Part shown: positions 51,354-60,043 of the stretch, piece after piece
Layout of the letters: every line of letters starts with the position of its first letter
Position numbering within the stretch: the stretch's first letter is position 1
NCBI RefSeq assembly: GCF_963668665.1
Contig: NZ_OY764902.1
Coordinates: 1,243,501-1,307,500, forward strand
Direction of reading: 5' to 3'
Length of the DNA: 64,000 bases
Source: an uncultured Anaeromusa sp.
GTDB taxonomy: Bacteria > Bacillota > Negativicutes > Anaeromusales > Anaeromusaceae
The notes under the pieces: generated by a model
What the model saw: only the letters and a program-made list of their open reading frames with translations
What the model was told of the DNA's origin: nothing
Database searches by the model: none
Position numbers and translations under genes: made by a program

Positions 51354-53390
51354 ATGCCACAACCTCAGTTTTCTCTTTTTAATCGTTTTCGCACTAGTTT
51401 AAGTTGGAAAGTCGCCGCTGTTACGGCCGTGCTTTTTGCCGTAACCATCACGGTAATTATCAGCATCAGTACCTATTATGACGTGCAAGAAACCAGACAG
51501 GCTATCTTACAAAATATGACGCAGCAAGCGCAGCTGGTATCCCAGGAAATCGCCCTGGAAACCAGTCGCTCACTGACAACTCTAGAAACTTCGGCTCTTG
51601 ATGAAATTTGGCAATCCGAAAATTTGGACGTACTCCAAAACCGGCTAAAGCGTCTTCGAGACAGCCAGCCTACTATCGATAATGTATTCCTGGTCGAAAA
51701 GAATGGCCAGCGCCTTAATGCCGATGGTCAATGGGCCGACCTAAGCAATCGCGAATATATCCAGCAAGCCTTCCGCACCAAAAAAAGCGTCTTTTCTGAA
51801 GAAGTGCTGGCCTCTTCCTATTCCGGCAAGCTCTCCCTTATGGCGATCACGCCCGTATCTGTCGCAGGCAAGGAACGCTACCTCGGTACGGCTGTCGGCA
51901 TCCAAGGCCTGCAATCCATCGTCACTACCAAAAAATATGGCCAAAGCGGTTATGCCTTTGCGATTGATAAGAAAACCGGCTTGGTCTTCGCGCACCCCAA
52001 CCAAGACTTTGTCGGCAAACTCCGGGTATTGGACGCCACAGACTCTTTTTCACAAGGAAAAATCCCGCCAGAGTTAGCTGCTTTGGCCACAGCCGCCTTA
52101 ACCGGCGAAACGAGTTCTCGCTTTTATCGCTTTGAAGATAAGGAAATTGTCGCAGGTTATGCTCCGATTCCGGGAACACCATACGCAACGATTGTGCGTA
52201 TGGAAGTGGCCGAAGCGATGGCGCCGATTCAAGCCAAAATCCTGCAAAATACTTTGTTGGGCCTCATTGCCATCGCGCTTGCAGCAACTACCATCTTCTG
52301 GCTTATCCGCAGGCAGCTTCAACCAATCAGTGTGATGGTTCAGCTAGCCCAGCAAATGGCCGCCGGCGATTTTTCCCAACACCTCGAAGAAACTACTGCA
52401 AATAGGGATGAAATCGGTTCCTTGCAAAGCGCCTTTGCACAAATGATTCATGCCGTCAAAAAACTTCTTGCCCAAACGGCAGAGGCGGCGGAACAGATAT
52501 CTGCCGCCAGTCAGCAGCTCAACGCAAGCTCCGAAGAAGCCGCTCGGGATGCAATCGCGGTAGCCAACCAAACCACGCAAGTAGCGGAAGATGCCGAACG
52601 GCAATTAAAAGCGGTGGAAGACGCGGAGTATGCCGCTAACCAAATCAGCAGCTACATGCTCCGCATTACCCAGCAAACCGAGCAAATGTCTTCCCAAACC
52701 ACAGAAGCTAGCAAGGCCGCCACCAGCGGCAGCCGCTCTGTTCAGGCCTCCATCCAGCAAATGAAGGATATTTCTATCGCTAATGAACAAGCCAGTGAAG
52801 CCATCCAAAAACTAGGAACTACGGCTGAGCAAATTGGCAGCATCAGTTCCATCATCAAGCAGTTAGCCAGCCAAACCAATTTATTAGCCTTAAATGCCGC
52901 CATCGAGGCGGCCCGAGCCGGCGAGCAAGGACGCGGCTTTGCTGTCGTCGCCGAAGAGGTCAGGCATCTTGCGGAACAATCAGCGACTGCCGCCGATGAA
53001 ATCGCCAAAAACATTCAAGAGGTACAAAAAGAAAGCCGTTTAGCCGTCTCTTCCATGGAACAAGCTTCGCAAGAATCTCTGAAAGGATTGGACGTCATTC
53101 AGGAAACCGGGCATTCTTTCCAGTCCATCGTCAGCTGTGTAGATCAGTTGTCCTTGCAGGGAAATGAAATTACCGCCGCTTCCCAAGAAGTATTTGCCGC
53201 TTCCGGTGAAATGGAACAAGCGGTTCAAACCACAAAGGAACGCGCGCAGGCAACCTTGGAGGCCGCTCAAGTCATTTCTGCCGCCACGGAGGAACAATCC
53301 GCCAGCATGCAGCAGGTCTCCGCCTCTTCTGAATCACTGGCCCAAATGTCGATACTTCTCCAAGAAAACGTGCAGAAATTCAAAGTGTAA
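51354..53390 (+). CDS. dCache methyl-accepting chemotaxis protein
   Basis: This 678-residue chemoreceptor has a first membrane segment near residues 18-40, a periplasmic dCache domain ([23 protein letters not shown]-like [14 protein letters not shown] region), a second segment near 300, HAMP, and a long cytoplasmic signalling helix with the tip [20 protein letters not shown] and [19 protein letters not shown]. The dCache class often binds amino acids or carboxylates. The ATG at 51354 follows AAAGGAG. It is divergent from the CheA-like kinase gene, across 266 bases with no other gene. Confidence 0.93.
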   Translation: MPQPQFSLFNRFRTSLSWKVAAVTAVLFAVTITVIISISTYYDVQETRQAILQNMTQQAQLVSQEIALETSRSLTTLETSALDEIWQSENLDVLQNRLKRLRDSQPTIDNVFLVEKNGQRLNADGQWADLSNREYIQQAFRTKKSVFSEEVLASSYSGKLSLMAITPVSVAGKERYLGTAVGIQGLQSIVTTKKYGQSGYAFAIDKKTGLVFAHPNQDFVGKLRVLDATDSFSQGKIPPELAALATAALTGETSSRFYRFEDKEIVAGYAPIPGTPYATIVRMEVAEAMAPIQAKILQNTLLGLIAIALAATTIFWLIRRQLQPISVMVQLAQQMAAGDFSQHLEETTANRDEIGSLQSAFAQMIHAVKKLLAQTAEAAEQISAASQQLNASSEEAARDAIAVANQTTQVAEDAERQLKAVEDAEYAANQISSYMLRITQQTEQMSSQTTEASKAATSGSRSVQASIQQMKDISIANEQASEAIQKLGTTAEQIGSISSIIKQLASQTNLLALNAAIEAARAGEQGRGFAVVAEEVRHLAEQSATAADEIAKNIQEVQKESRLAVSSMEQASQESLKGLDVIQETGHSFQSIVSCVDQLSLQGNEITAASQEVFAASGEMEQAVQTTKERAQATLEAAQVISAATEEQSASMQQVSASSESLAQMSILLQENVQKFKV

Positions 53391-53403
53391 GTATCCTTAC
53401 GTC

Positions 53404-53443
53404 AAAAAATCGCACCGCGAAAAATTTTCGCGGTGCGATTTTT
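53404..53443. terminator. Bidirectional terminator between the chemoreceptor and bceB-like genes
   Basis: Arms AAAAATCGCACCGCG and CGCGGTGCGATTTTT around an AT loop. Both arms end in A/T runs, so it serves both converging genes. Confidence 0.9.
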
Positions 53444-53456
53444 ATCGGGCACAAGC

Positions 53457-55358
53457 TTATTCGGCTTCCAGCCCCCGGATGCAGGAATGAATGGTAAGAA
53501 AATAGTATCCACAGTACACGACCGTATAAATCCCCACATTCAAAAGGGAGGAGCTCAGCACTGATACTTGAAACACGCTGCCGAACAGAAAGAAAGCGAC
53601 AAAAGCATGAAAAATGGCCAAAAGCCAGGAAAACGACACACAAGGAAAGAGCTGCGCCGCCAAAATCAGACGTATCTCTTCCGCCGTTACCCCCAGCCCC
53701 CGCAGCAGCTCATAAAACTCCTTATTTATTTGTATCTGGCTGAGAAACTGAAAGGAAAGAATGCTGCAGCTGGAAGAAATCACAATGGTGCCGATAAAAA
53801 GTCCCATAAACAGAAAAACGCCCCAAAGCTTTACGGCCTGGTGAAAATCGACGTAAAAAGAGCTCAACTGCGCTTCTGCCGGCACCACGCGGTATATGTC
53901 ATCTGTCAGTTCCCGGCTTTCCCGCAGATTATCGACCATATACGCCTTCCCCCGTAAAGACGGCGTCCAACGGCTCCATTGGGCATAGGTCTCATCCGAC
54001 ACGATTAACGCCGGTCCGCGCGCCGATTCATTCAATACCGGCCACGGCCAATGCTTCACCAGTAAAATCGTGCCTGCTCTGCCCAAATCTAAATTCCTCC
54101 CGGCAGGCATCTGCTCCTCCGGCTCCCGATAATACGAAAGATAGATGCCCTCTTGAGGGCCCAACGCCGGCAATGACACCTCCAAGCCCTTGGCCGCCGC
54201 CGCCCGGGCGAAGGCTTCTCTCGACACTACCTGCAACTCTGCTTTTTCATGCCACCCTGGCAGATCTTTCTCTGTCAACGGCAGCAGCAGAAACCGCACA
54301 TCAACTTCTTTTTTAATAAAATGCTGCGGATAACCGTCGATAATAGCGCGCACTTTTTCATCCACCTGAAGGTCGTCGCTCATATAAGCAAAAGAAAAAG
54401 GCATTTGCGCCATACGCTCCTGCAGCAACTCCTGGTAAATATGATAACTTAAGCCCACAGCCGTTAAGGTCGCAGCGCCCAAGAGGGTAACCAGCGTCAA
54501 CAGTTTTACTTGACCGCGCAAAAATACGTTTAATTGATTCACTGCTAAAAACGGCACTAGATGAAAAAAGCGGTCCTGCTTCTTCAAACGCTGCAGCAAG
54601 CAGGGCAAAAAATAGCGAAACGCCGCATAGGTTCCCTGACACAGAAAAAGCACCGCCAAAATCACTTGAGGCCAAATAAATTCATGCCCCCGCTGCCAGG
54701 GCAAAAGACCATAGCCGCAAAGCAGCAGCAGTGGCATCCATAGGGCCTTGCAGCCGCAAGGTTCCGTCCGCGACGGCGTCTCCCGCCGTTTGTGCAGCAT
54801 CGTTCCCAGAGTCACCTTAGCCAGCAAGGCATAACCATACAGAGCCACCATCATGAACAATACGCCAAAAATCGCTATCGTCCGCCCAATAGCAGCCAAA
54901 CTAATTTCAAAAGGTACTGCGCCTGTAAAACCAAGAAACCAAATCAACAACAGTTGAAAGAATTTAGCCATAACCACGCCAAAGACTATACCGATCAAGA
55001 GCGCCGCCACTCCCGCCAAAAAAGTCTCAAAAAAAATCAGCTTTCCCACTTGATGGCGCGTCATGCCTACAAGACCGTAAATCGCCAATTCTCCCCGCCG
55101 ACGACGCAAAAAGAAAGAGGTCGAAAACCAGATGGACAAAACGGCAAATAAAGCCACCGCTCCGGAAGAAAGATTAAAAAAAAGTTCTAATTCCTGTTCG
55201 CGTTCTACGACCATGCGAACCGCCTGAGAAAAGCGCAAAGACGCAAAAAGATAGTAAATGGTAATATTGAAAGCCATGGAAAGAAAATATACCGTATAGT
55301 TTTCCAGATTGTTGCGCACATTTAAAAGCGCCAGCTTAAATAAGGTCACGTCCGTCAC
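53457..55358 (-). CDS. BceB-type ABC transporter permease
   Basis: This 633-residue protein has about ten membrane segments in the pattern of BceB/FtsX permeases: one at the N-terminus, a group of three at 50-170, more to about 310, then a large external loop of roughly 220 residues (about 305-520) and the last FtsX segments. FTSFFLRRRRGELAIYGLVGMTRHQVGKL-type coupling sequence is seen near residue 65. With its ATPase it should detect and detoxify cell-wall-active peptide antibiotics and signal to the two-component system encoded upstream. The start overlaps the ATPase gene by about 23 bases. Confidence 0.9.
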   Translation of the reverse strand: MTDVTLFKLALLNVRNNLENYTVYFLSMAFNITIYYLFASLRFSQAVRMVVEREQELELFFNLSSGAVALFAVLSIWFSTSFFLRRRRGELAIYGLVGMTRHQVGKLIFFETFLAGVAALLIGIVFGVVMAKFFQLLLIWFLGFTGAVPFEISLAAIGRTIAIFGVLFMMVALYGYALLAKVTLGTMLHKRRETPSRTEPCGCKALWMPLLLLCGYGLLPWQRGHEFIWPQVILAVLFLCQGTYAAFRYFLPCLLQRLKKQDRFFHLVPFLAVNQLNVFLRGQVKLLTLVTLLGAATLTAVGLSYHIYQELLQERMAQMPFSFAYMSDDLQVDEKVRAIIDGYPQHFIKKEVDVRFLLLPLTEKDLPGWHEKAELQVVSREAFARAAAAKGLEVSLPALGPQEGIYLSYYREPEEQMPAGRNLDLGRAGTILLVKHWPWPVLNESARGPALIVSDETYAQWSRWTPSLRGKAYMVDNLRESRELTDDIYRVVPAEAQLSSFYVDFHQAVKLWGVFLFMGLFIGTIVISSSCSILSFQFLSQIQINKEFYELLRGLGVTAEEIRLILAAQLFPCVSFSWLLAIFHAFVAFFLFGSVFQVSVLSSSLLNVGIYTVVYCGYYFLTIHSCIRGLEAE

Positions 55359-56100
55359 CTCCGAGCATGGCTAACACGTCCAAAATGCGCTGGAAAAATT
55401 CCCGTCGGTCGCCGCCATGGCGCAGCTCCGTAAAAATCAGACCATCTTTAATAAACAAAATACGCTTAGCGTAGCTGGCTGCAAAAGGATCGTGCGTCAC
55501 CAAAAGCAAGGTTGTCTGATATTCTTCATTGAGTTCGGTTAGCACGCGCAGCAAATCCGCCGTGGCCTTGGAGTCCAGCGCGCCAGTAGGCTCGTCCGCC
55601 AACACCAGCCGCGGCCTGTGAATGACAGCCCGCGCCGCAGCCGTTCGCTGCCGCTCGCCGCCGGAGACTTCCTGCGGAAAATGCTCCAATACCCGCTGCA
55701 AACCCAAGCGCTCCGCCAAGTAAACCACCCGATTTTCCATTTCCTCCACAGGCATCTTCGCCAGTAATAACGGCAACAGCATGTTTTCCTTCAAAGTCAG
55801 CGTAGCCAATAAATTGGCCTCTTGCAAAATAAAGCCCAGCTTTTGCCTTCGCAGCATCGCCAGCTCCTCTTTTTTCATCCGCTGCATATCCAGGCCTTCC
55901 AAAAACACGCTGCCCGACGTTGGCTGGTCCAGCATTCCCGCCAGGTTCAAAAGCGTCGACTTACCCGCGCCGGAAGGCCCCATCACCGCAATAAACTCCC
56001 CAGGCATAACTCGCAACGACACATCATTTAACGCGACTGTTGCACCGCCTTTAGCGCCATAAATCTTAGTAACATGCTCCATTTCCAACACTGGAATCAC
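55336..56100 (-). CDS. BceA-type ABC transporter ATPase
   Basis: This 254-residue ATPase has Walker A GPSGAGKST, the Q-loop in LGFILQEANLL, signature VSGGERQR, Walker B LVLADEPTGALDS and the H-loop LLVTHDPFAA. The start is taken as a GTG at 56100 behind GGAGGAGG; it gives the usual BceA length, whereas the longer frame has no site and an ATG further in (56082) would cut the first strand. It partners the permease encoded just downstream. Confidence 0.93.
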   Translation of the reverse strand: MIPVLEMEHVTKIYGAKGGATVALNDVSLRVMPGEFIAVMGPSGAGKSTLLNLAGMLDQPTSGSVFLEGLDMQRMKKEELAMLRRQKLGFILQEANLLATLTLKENMLLPLLLAKMPVEEMENRVVYLAERLGLQRVLEHFPQEVSGGERQRTAAARAVIHRPRLVLADEPTGALDSKATADLLRVLTELNEEYQTTLLLVTHDPFAASYAKRILFIKDGLIFTELRHGGDRREFFQRILDVLAMLGGDGRDLI

Positions 56101-56122
56101 AGGCCTCCTCCTTTCCCGCACC

Positions 56123-57136
56123 TTACCAAGAAAAATCAATAATCAGGCGCGTATATTCTCCTTCTTTAGACTCCACTTCTAAACGGTGCCCCAGCTTGTC
56201 CGCCAACTGCGCCGCCAAATAAAGCCCCATGCCGGTAGCATGCTGAAATTCTCGACCATTGCGGCCAGTAAAACCCCTGTCAAAAATGCGCGGCACATCC
56301 TCGGCAGGAATGCCGATGCCGTTATCCTCCAAAAACAGCCGCCAATGACGGCCTTTGCCCTCGGAAAACACGCGGATGCAGCCTCCCACTGTCGTATATT
56401 TCAGAGCGTTGGATAAAATTTGATCCAAAATAAAACTCAGCCATTTGCGATCACTTAACACCAACCCCGGCAATTCGCGCAAATCCAGGCGAATCCGCTT
56501 GGCGATGAAGGTTCGCGAATGACGCTTCACGGCTTCTTTGAGTACCTGCTCCAGACACACTTCCTGGATCAAATAGTCCTTAGCAAAGGACTCCAGTTTG
56601 GCCGAATAGAGCACCCTTTCCACGCCGGCTTCAATGCGATCCAGCTCTTCTTCCAAGCTGGACAGTAACTCTTCCGGCGCTTTATCCGCCGCCCCTTCCA
56701 AGAGCAGGCGCGATACGGCAATCGGCATCTTGGTGTCATGCACCCAGGTAGCCAGAAATTCTCCCTGCTGCTGCCGTTCTTGATGCAAGCGGCGATAACG
56801 ACGCTCCTGCGCCGCAAAAATGCGTTGCAAAAGCTCATGATATAGCGCCTGCTCTCGATTGGCCGGCCGCGGCAGCGGCGGCATTACCGCATCCGCCAGC
56901 CCTTCTTCGTCCGCCAGTACCTCCTGCAGACGGCGCAAGTGCCGCCGCCGCACAGCAAAGTCACACAGCCAGTAGAGCAGGAAAAGGAACAGGCACACGC
57001 CAATCATATATACCACATTCCCAGAATCCATATGCAACGTATTATCAAGCGCCGTCATCGCAGCGACAAAAATAGTCACGCAAACCAGACACGCCGCAAG
57101 CCCAGCTTGATCGCGCGCATAATCACGCCAATTCAT
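56123..57136 (-). CDS. BceS-type intramembrane-sensing histidine kinase
   Basis: This 337-residue kinase has two N-terminal membrane segments with almost no loop between them (residues about 15-60), typical of kinases that sense through a Bce transporter. The phospho-acceptor His133 is in WVHDTKMPIAVSRLLLE, and the ATPase domain shows LSNALKYTTVGG, EDNGIGIPAEDV and GMGLYLAAQLADKLG. Its ATG overlaps the stop of the response-regulator gene (ATGA). Confidence 0.92.
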   Translation of the reverse strand: MNWRDYARDQAGLAACLVCVTIFVAAMTALDNTLHMDSGNVVYMIGVCLFLFLLYWLCDFAVRRRHLRRLQEVLADEEGLADAVMPPLPRPANREQALYHELLQRIFAAQERRYRRLHQERQQQGEFLATWVHDTKMPIAVSRLLLEGAADKAPEELLSSLEEELDRIEAGVERVLYSAKLESFAKDYLIQEVCLEQVLKEAVKRHSRTFIAKRIRLDLRELPGLVLSDRKWLSFILDQILSNALKYTTVGGCIRVFSEGKGRHWRLFLEDNGIGIPAEDVPRIFDRGFTGRNGREFQHATGMGLYLAAQLADKLGHRLEVESKEGEYTRLIIDFSW

Positions 57137-57807
57137 AGAAGCACATACCCTTGTCCCTTGCGGGTTTCAACCCAGTCTTCCAGGCCCGCGTCGCTCAGTT
57201 TGCGCCGCAGGCGGTTGATGTTGACCGTCAAGGTGTTATCATCGACAAAATTTTCATCCTCCCAGAGAGCGCGCATAATCTTTTCCCGGCTAAGCACCTC
57301 GCCGCCATGTTTGATCAAAAGATGCAAAATACGCAGTTCATTGCGCGTCAGTGTGATCTTCTTATCCTGATAATGAAGCTCTCCCTCTCCCAAATGAAGC
57401 ACCGCCCCCCGGTGCTCTACGGTTTCTCCCTCTTCTTTGCCATAGGAATACGTGCGCCGCAATAGGGCCTGCATTTTGGCCGCTAAGACATCTAGGGAAA
57501 ATGGTTTTTGTACAAAATCATCGCCCCCCATATTTACGGCCATAACAACATCCATGTTAGCGCCTCGGGAGGAAATGAAAATAATAGGCCGTTTGCTGGT
57601 GCTGCGAATTTTGCGACACCAGTAAAAGCCGTCATACATCGGCAAATTAATGTCCAGCAGCACCAAATGGGGGTCCTGCTCCTCTACCGCTTCCATAACT
57701 TTGGAAAAATCTTCTACGCCCTTCGGTTCAAAGCCCCATTTGCGCAAATTCAACAGGATCAAGTCCCGCAGCTTACTATCGTCTTCGACCACCAATATCC
57801 GAAACAT
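57133..57807 (-). CDS. BceR-type OmpR-family response regulator
   Basis: This 224-residue protein has a receiver domain (Asp9-Asp10, phospho-acceptor Asp52 in LVLLDINLPMYDG, Lys in VQKPFS) and a C-terminal winged helix (LTRNELRILHLLIKHGGEVL, NTLTVNINRLRRKL). It is the first gene of the bceRSAB-like operon and should activate expression of the transporter genes. I found no convincing operator in the upstream gap. Confidence 0.92.
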   Translation of the reverse strand: MFRILVVEDDSKLRDLILLNLRKWGFEPKGVEDFSKVMEAVEEQDPHLVLLDINLPMYDGFYWCRKIRSTSKRPIIFISSRGANMDVVMAVNMGGDDFVQKPFSLDVLAAKMQALLRRTYSYGKEEGETVEHRGAVLHLGEGELHYQDKKITLTRNELRILHLLIKHGGEVLSREKIMRALWEDENFVDDNTLTVNINRLRRKLSDAGLEDWVETRKGQGYVLL

Positions 57808-58012
57808 CCGCAGCCCCCCCTTTTATTCCAGCCTACTCGGAAAACTTCTTTATTATTACTATTATACCGTTCCCTCGGGCGCTAGGAAACCAAAATGACT
57901 TTTTCCCTACAGTTTCCTCATAGGACGGTGACATCTCCAACACCTTGCGCTATACTCAAGGAGATTGCTGAATTCAAATACACGAGTTTTAAACAAGAGA
58001 ATCGGAGAATCT

Positions 58013-58118
58013 GAGGGCTCGAATGAGGGTTACGAAAGTACACGCTTTACCAGAAGCCCTCTTGCGTGCCCTCCCGAGACTCCCGTGACTCCTGTTCAAT
58101 CCCCGTATTTCCGTTTTT
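58013..58118. repeat. Purine-rich GGAGT repeat, head-to-head pair
   Basis: A short plus-strand piece (GAGGGCTCGAATGAGGGTTA, 58013-58040) is followed by a minus-strand copy reading ATTGAACAGGAGTCACGGGA and then GTCTCGGGAGGGCACGCAAG. The rest of the 362-base gap 57808-58169 holds no gene that I can support. Confidence 0.65.
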
Positions 58119-58169
58119 CCCCCGGTTTCTCCACGTTAGCCCAATCTTGAAAGGGGTCCTTTACTCACT

Positions 58170-59210
58170 ATGTTTCTCATGTTTCAAACCGGCCTTATCG
58201 CTACTTGCGGAGGCGTTTTATTCTTTTGGCTGAACATGCCTCTCCCCTGGACTCTAGGTCCGTTAGCGGCGGTGCTCCTCTGGCGAGCCTTGTTGCACCG
58301 CCCGGCTGCTTGGCCGATACAGGTTCGTAACGGCGGCATGCTCTTTCTGGGTTACGCCATGGGCGCTCCCTTCACGCCGCATACGGCGCAGGCCATTTTA
58401 CAGCAGTTGCCTGCCATCTGCCTTTCGACCGTTTTGGTGATCGCCATTAGCCTCTGGATGGCCTCTGTAACGGCTCGCTACACCGACATCAGCCTGTCCA
58501 GCGCCTTTCTGGGCAGTACGCCCGGCGGACTGACGCAAATGACCGCTTTAAGTGAAGAAATGCCGCATACAGATCCTGGCGTCGTTACTTTCTTGCAGAC
58601 TTTTCGTCTTTTGGCTACGGTCTTCACGGTGCCGTTTTTGGTTTTGCACGGCCTGGCGGATCACGTGGATGTCGTTGGCGTTGTCCTGTCCGGCAGCGCC
58701 GAAGAACTGCTTATTGCCTATCTGCCGCCGCTGGGTTTGGCTATTGGCGGTATGCTTATCGCCACAAAGCTGCACTTGCCCACGCCGCAGCTGCTGGGTC
58801 CCATTCTAGGCACAGCCATCTGGTCTTTGCAAGGATACACAACACCGCCTTTGCCTTCGGAACTGCTGAAAGCCGCCCAATGGTGCGTCGGGACTTACAT
58901 GGGCCTCAACATTCCTTTGGTAGCGCTTCCTTCTTGGAAACGCCTAGTGCCCCTAACAGCGCTGTCCGTCGCCCTGCTGCTCACCGCCACCTTAGGCATT
59001 GGCCTGGTTCTCTCCAATCTGCATGGTTATAGCCTGGCTACGGCCTTCATCGCCACCGCTCCCGGCGGCATGGCGGAAATGGGCCTCACCGCCATGATGG
59101 TCCACGCAGACCTTTCCATCATCATCTCCTACCAGCTCTTCCGGCTCTTGTTCATCCTCCTCGTCATCCCGCCTTTTTTTCAGTGGTACTTCCGGCACAG
59201 GAATCAATAA
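58170..59210 (+). CDS. AbrB-family membrane protein
   Basis: This 346-residue protein has about ten hydrophobic segments in two repeats and matches the AbrB (COG3180, often labelled 'ammonia monooxygenase-like') family: PLPWTLGPLAAVLLWR, FLGSTPGGLTQMTALSEE in the first half and FIATAPGGMAEMGLTAMM in the second are the hallmark TPGG/APGG motifs. Function is not established; transport or regulation has been suggested for the family. A ~150-nt hairpin repeat begins at its stop codon. Confidence 0.88.
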   Translation: MFLMFQTGLIATCGGVLFFWLNMPLPWTLGPLAAVLLWRALLHRPAAWPIQVRNGGMLFLGYAMGAPFTPHTAQAILQQLPAICLSTVLVIAISLWMASVTARYTDISLSSAFLGSTPGGLTQMTALSEEMPHTDPGVVTFLQTFRLLATVFTVPFLVLHGLADHVDVVGVVLSGSAEELLIAYLPPLGLAIGGMLIATKLHLPTPQLLGPILGTAIWSLQGYTTPPLPSELLKAAQWCVGTYMGLNIPLVALPSWKRLVPLTALSVALLLTATLGIGLVLSNLHGYSLATAFIATAPGGMAEMGLTAMMVHADLSIIISYQLFRLLFILLVIPPFFQWYFRHRNQ

Positions 59211-59352
59211 TTTATTCACATCTCACGCCAAAGCGGTTCTTTTTCCGTCAGACTTTGTCAGAAAGCCTCGGCAGAGCGCCGCTATTCTCGCGCCCTTCTT
59301 TCTTGCCAGGCGAAAAAATCTCTTGCCCTGGTGGTGCACTCATTAAATCAGC
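59206..59352 (+). repeat. ~160-nt 3'-end hairpin repeat, copy 2
   Basis: The complement of the family core: TTCACATCTCACGCCAAAGC, CTTTTTCCGTCAGAC and GTCAGAAAGCCTCGGCAGAG, ending GTGCACTCATTAAA. It starts within the last codons of the AbrB-family gene (stop at 59208-59210). The outer arms are weaker than in the other two copies (AATTTATT against ATTAAAT). Confidence 0.8.
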
Positions 59353-59380
59353 TGAGCCTTTGGTGTTTAATTTAATGGAC

Positions 59381-59490
59381 TCTTCGTACCCTCCCTCTAC
59401 TCCCTATACTCCTGTTAAAATCCGTACCCCGTTCTTCTCTTGCGTACCCTCTCGCGACTCCCGTGACTCTTGTTCAATCTTCATACCCCT
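59381..59490 (-). repeat. Purine-rich GGAGT repeat, double copy
   Basis: On the minus strand a first unit (ATTGAACAAGAGTCACGGGA, GTCGCGAGAGGGTACGCAAG) is followed by a second (TTTTAACAGGAGTATAGGGA, GTAGAGGGAGGGTACGAAG). The pair has the same order and spacing as at 37727-37815. Together with the hairpin repeat it fills the 312-base gap 59211-59522. Confidence 0.75.
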
Positions 59491-59522
59491 ACTCCCAATA
59501 TCAACGAAAGAAGGAATCTCTT

Positions 59523-60041
59523 ATGTTACAACGTCTTTTACCGTTTTTGCTTCTGGCCCTGCTCGTTTTACCCCCTGCCGCCCAAGCGGCGGAATTGCCT
59601 GGCGACAGCGCTTTTGTGGCCACAGCCCTTTACATTGACGCCGGAGACCGGGACATTCCCGGTCTGGATCTTCTCAATAAAGGCCTGAACCAAGTACTGC
59701 GCATGCAAATGAGCTCCCTTCTTTTGGGCAGCGAAGTTTATGTAGGCACCGATGTGCTCCGGGACTTGAATCGCCATGGTATCACTAACGCCGCCAGCGC
59801 CCAAACGACGAATCTCACCTCTTATTGCGTAGACCGCCAGGTCAAAAACGTCATTTTGTTTACCGTCAACCCCTTAGACATGGTAGTAGACTGCAAGGCC
59901 TTCACCGCTATAGATGAGCAATTTGTCGTCGACAAGCGCATGACCCCGCCTGAAGGAGGACTTATGAGCACCTCCTATGATCGTCTGGCCGCTTTGTTCA
60001 CCACCGAGCTGCCCGCGATTGTCGCCACCTTGAAAGGCTAA
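59523..60041 (+). CDS. Exported protein of unknown function
   Basis: This 172-residue protein has a signal peptide (LQRLLPFLLLALLVLPPAAQ, cleavage near AQAAE). The mature part, with ALYIDAGDRDIPGLDLLNKG and VKNVILFTVNPLDMVVDCKA, shows no family that I know. The start at 59523 follows AAGGAATC. It ends two bases before the next gene, so the two are probably one transcript. Confidence 0.75.
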   Translation: MLQRLLPFLLLALLVLPPAAQAAELPGDSAFVATALYIDAGDRDIPGLDLLNKGLNQVLRMQMSSLLLGSEVYVGTDVLRDLNRHGITNAASAQTTNLTSYCVDRQVKNVILFTVNPLDMVVDCKAFTAIDEQFVVDKRMTPPEGGLMSTSYDRLAALFTTELPAIVATLKG

Positions 60042-60043
60042 GC

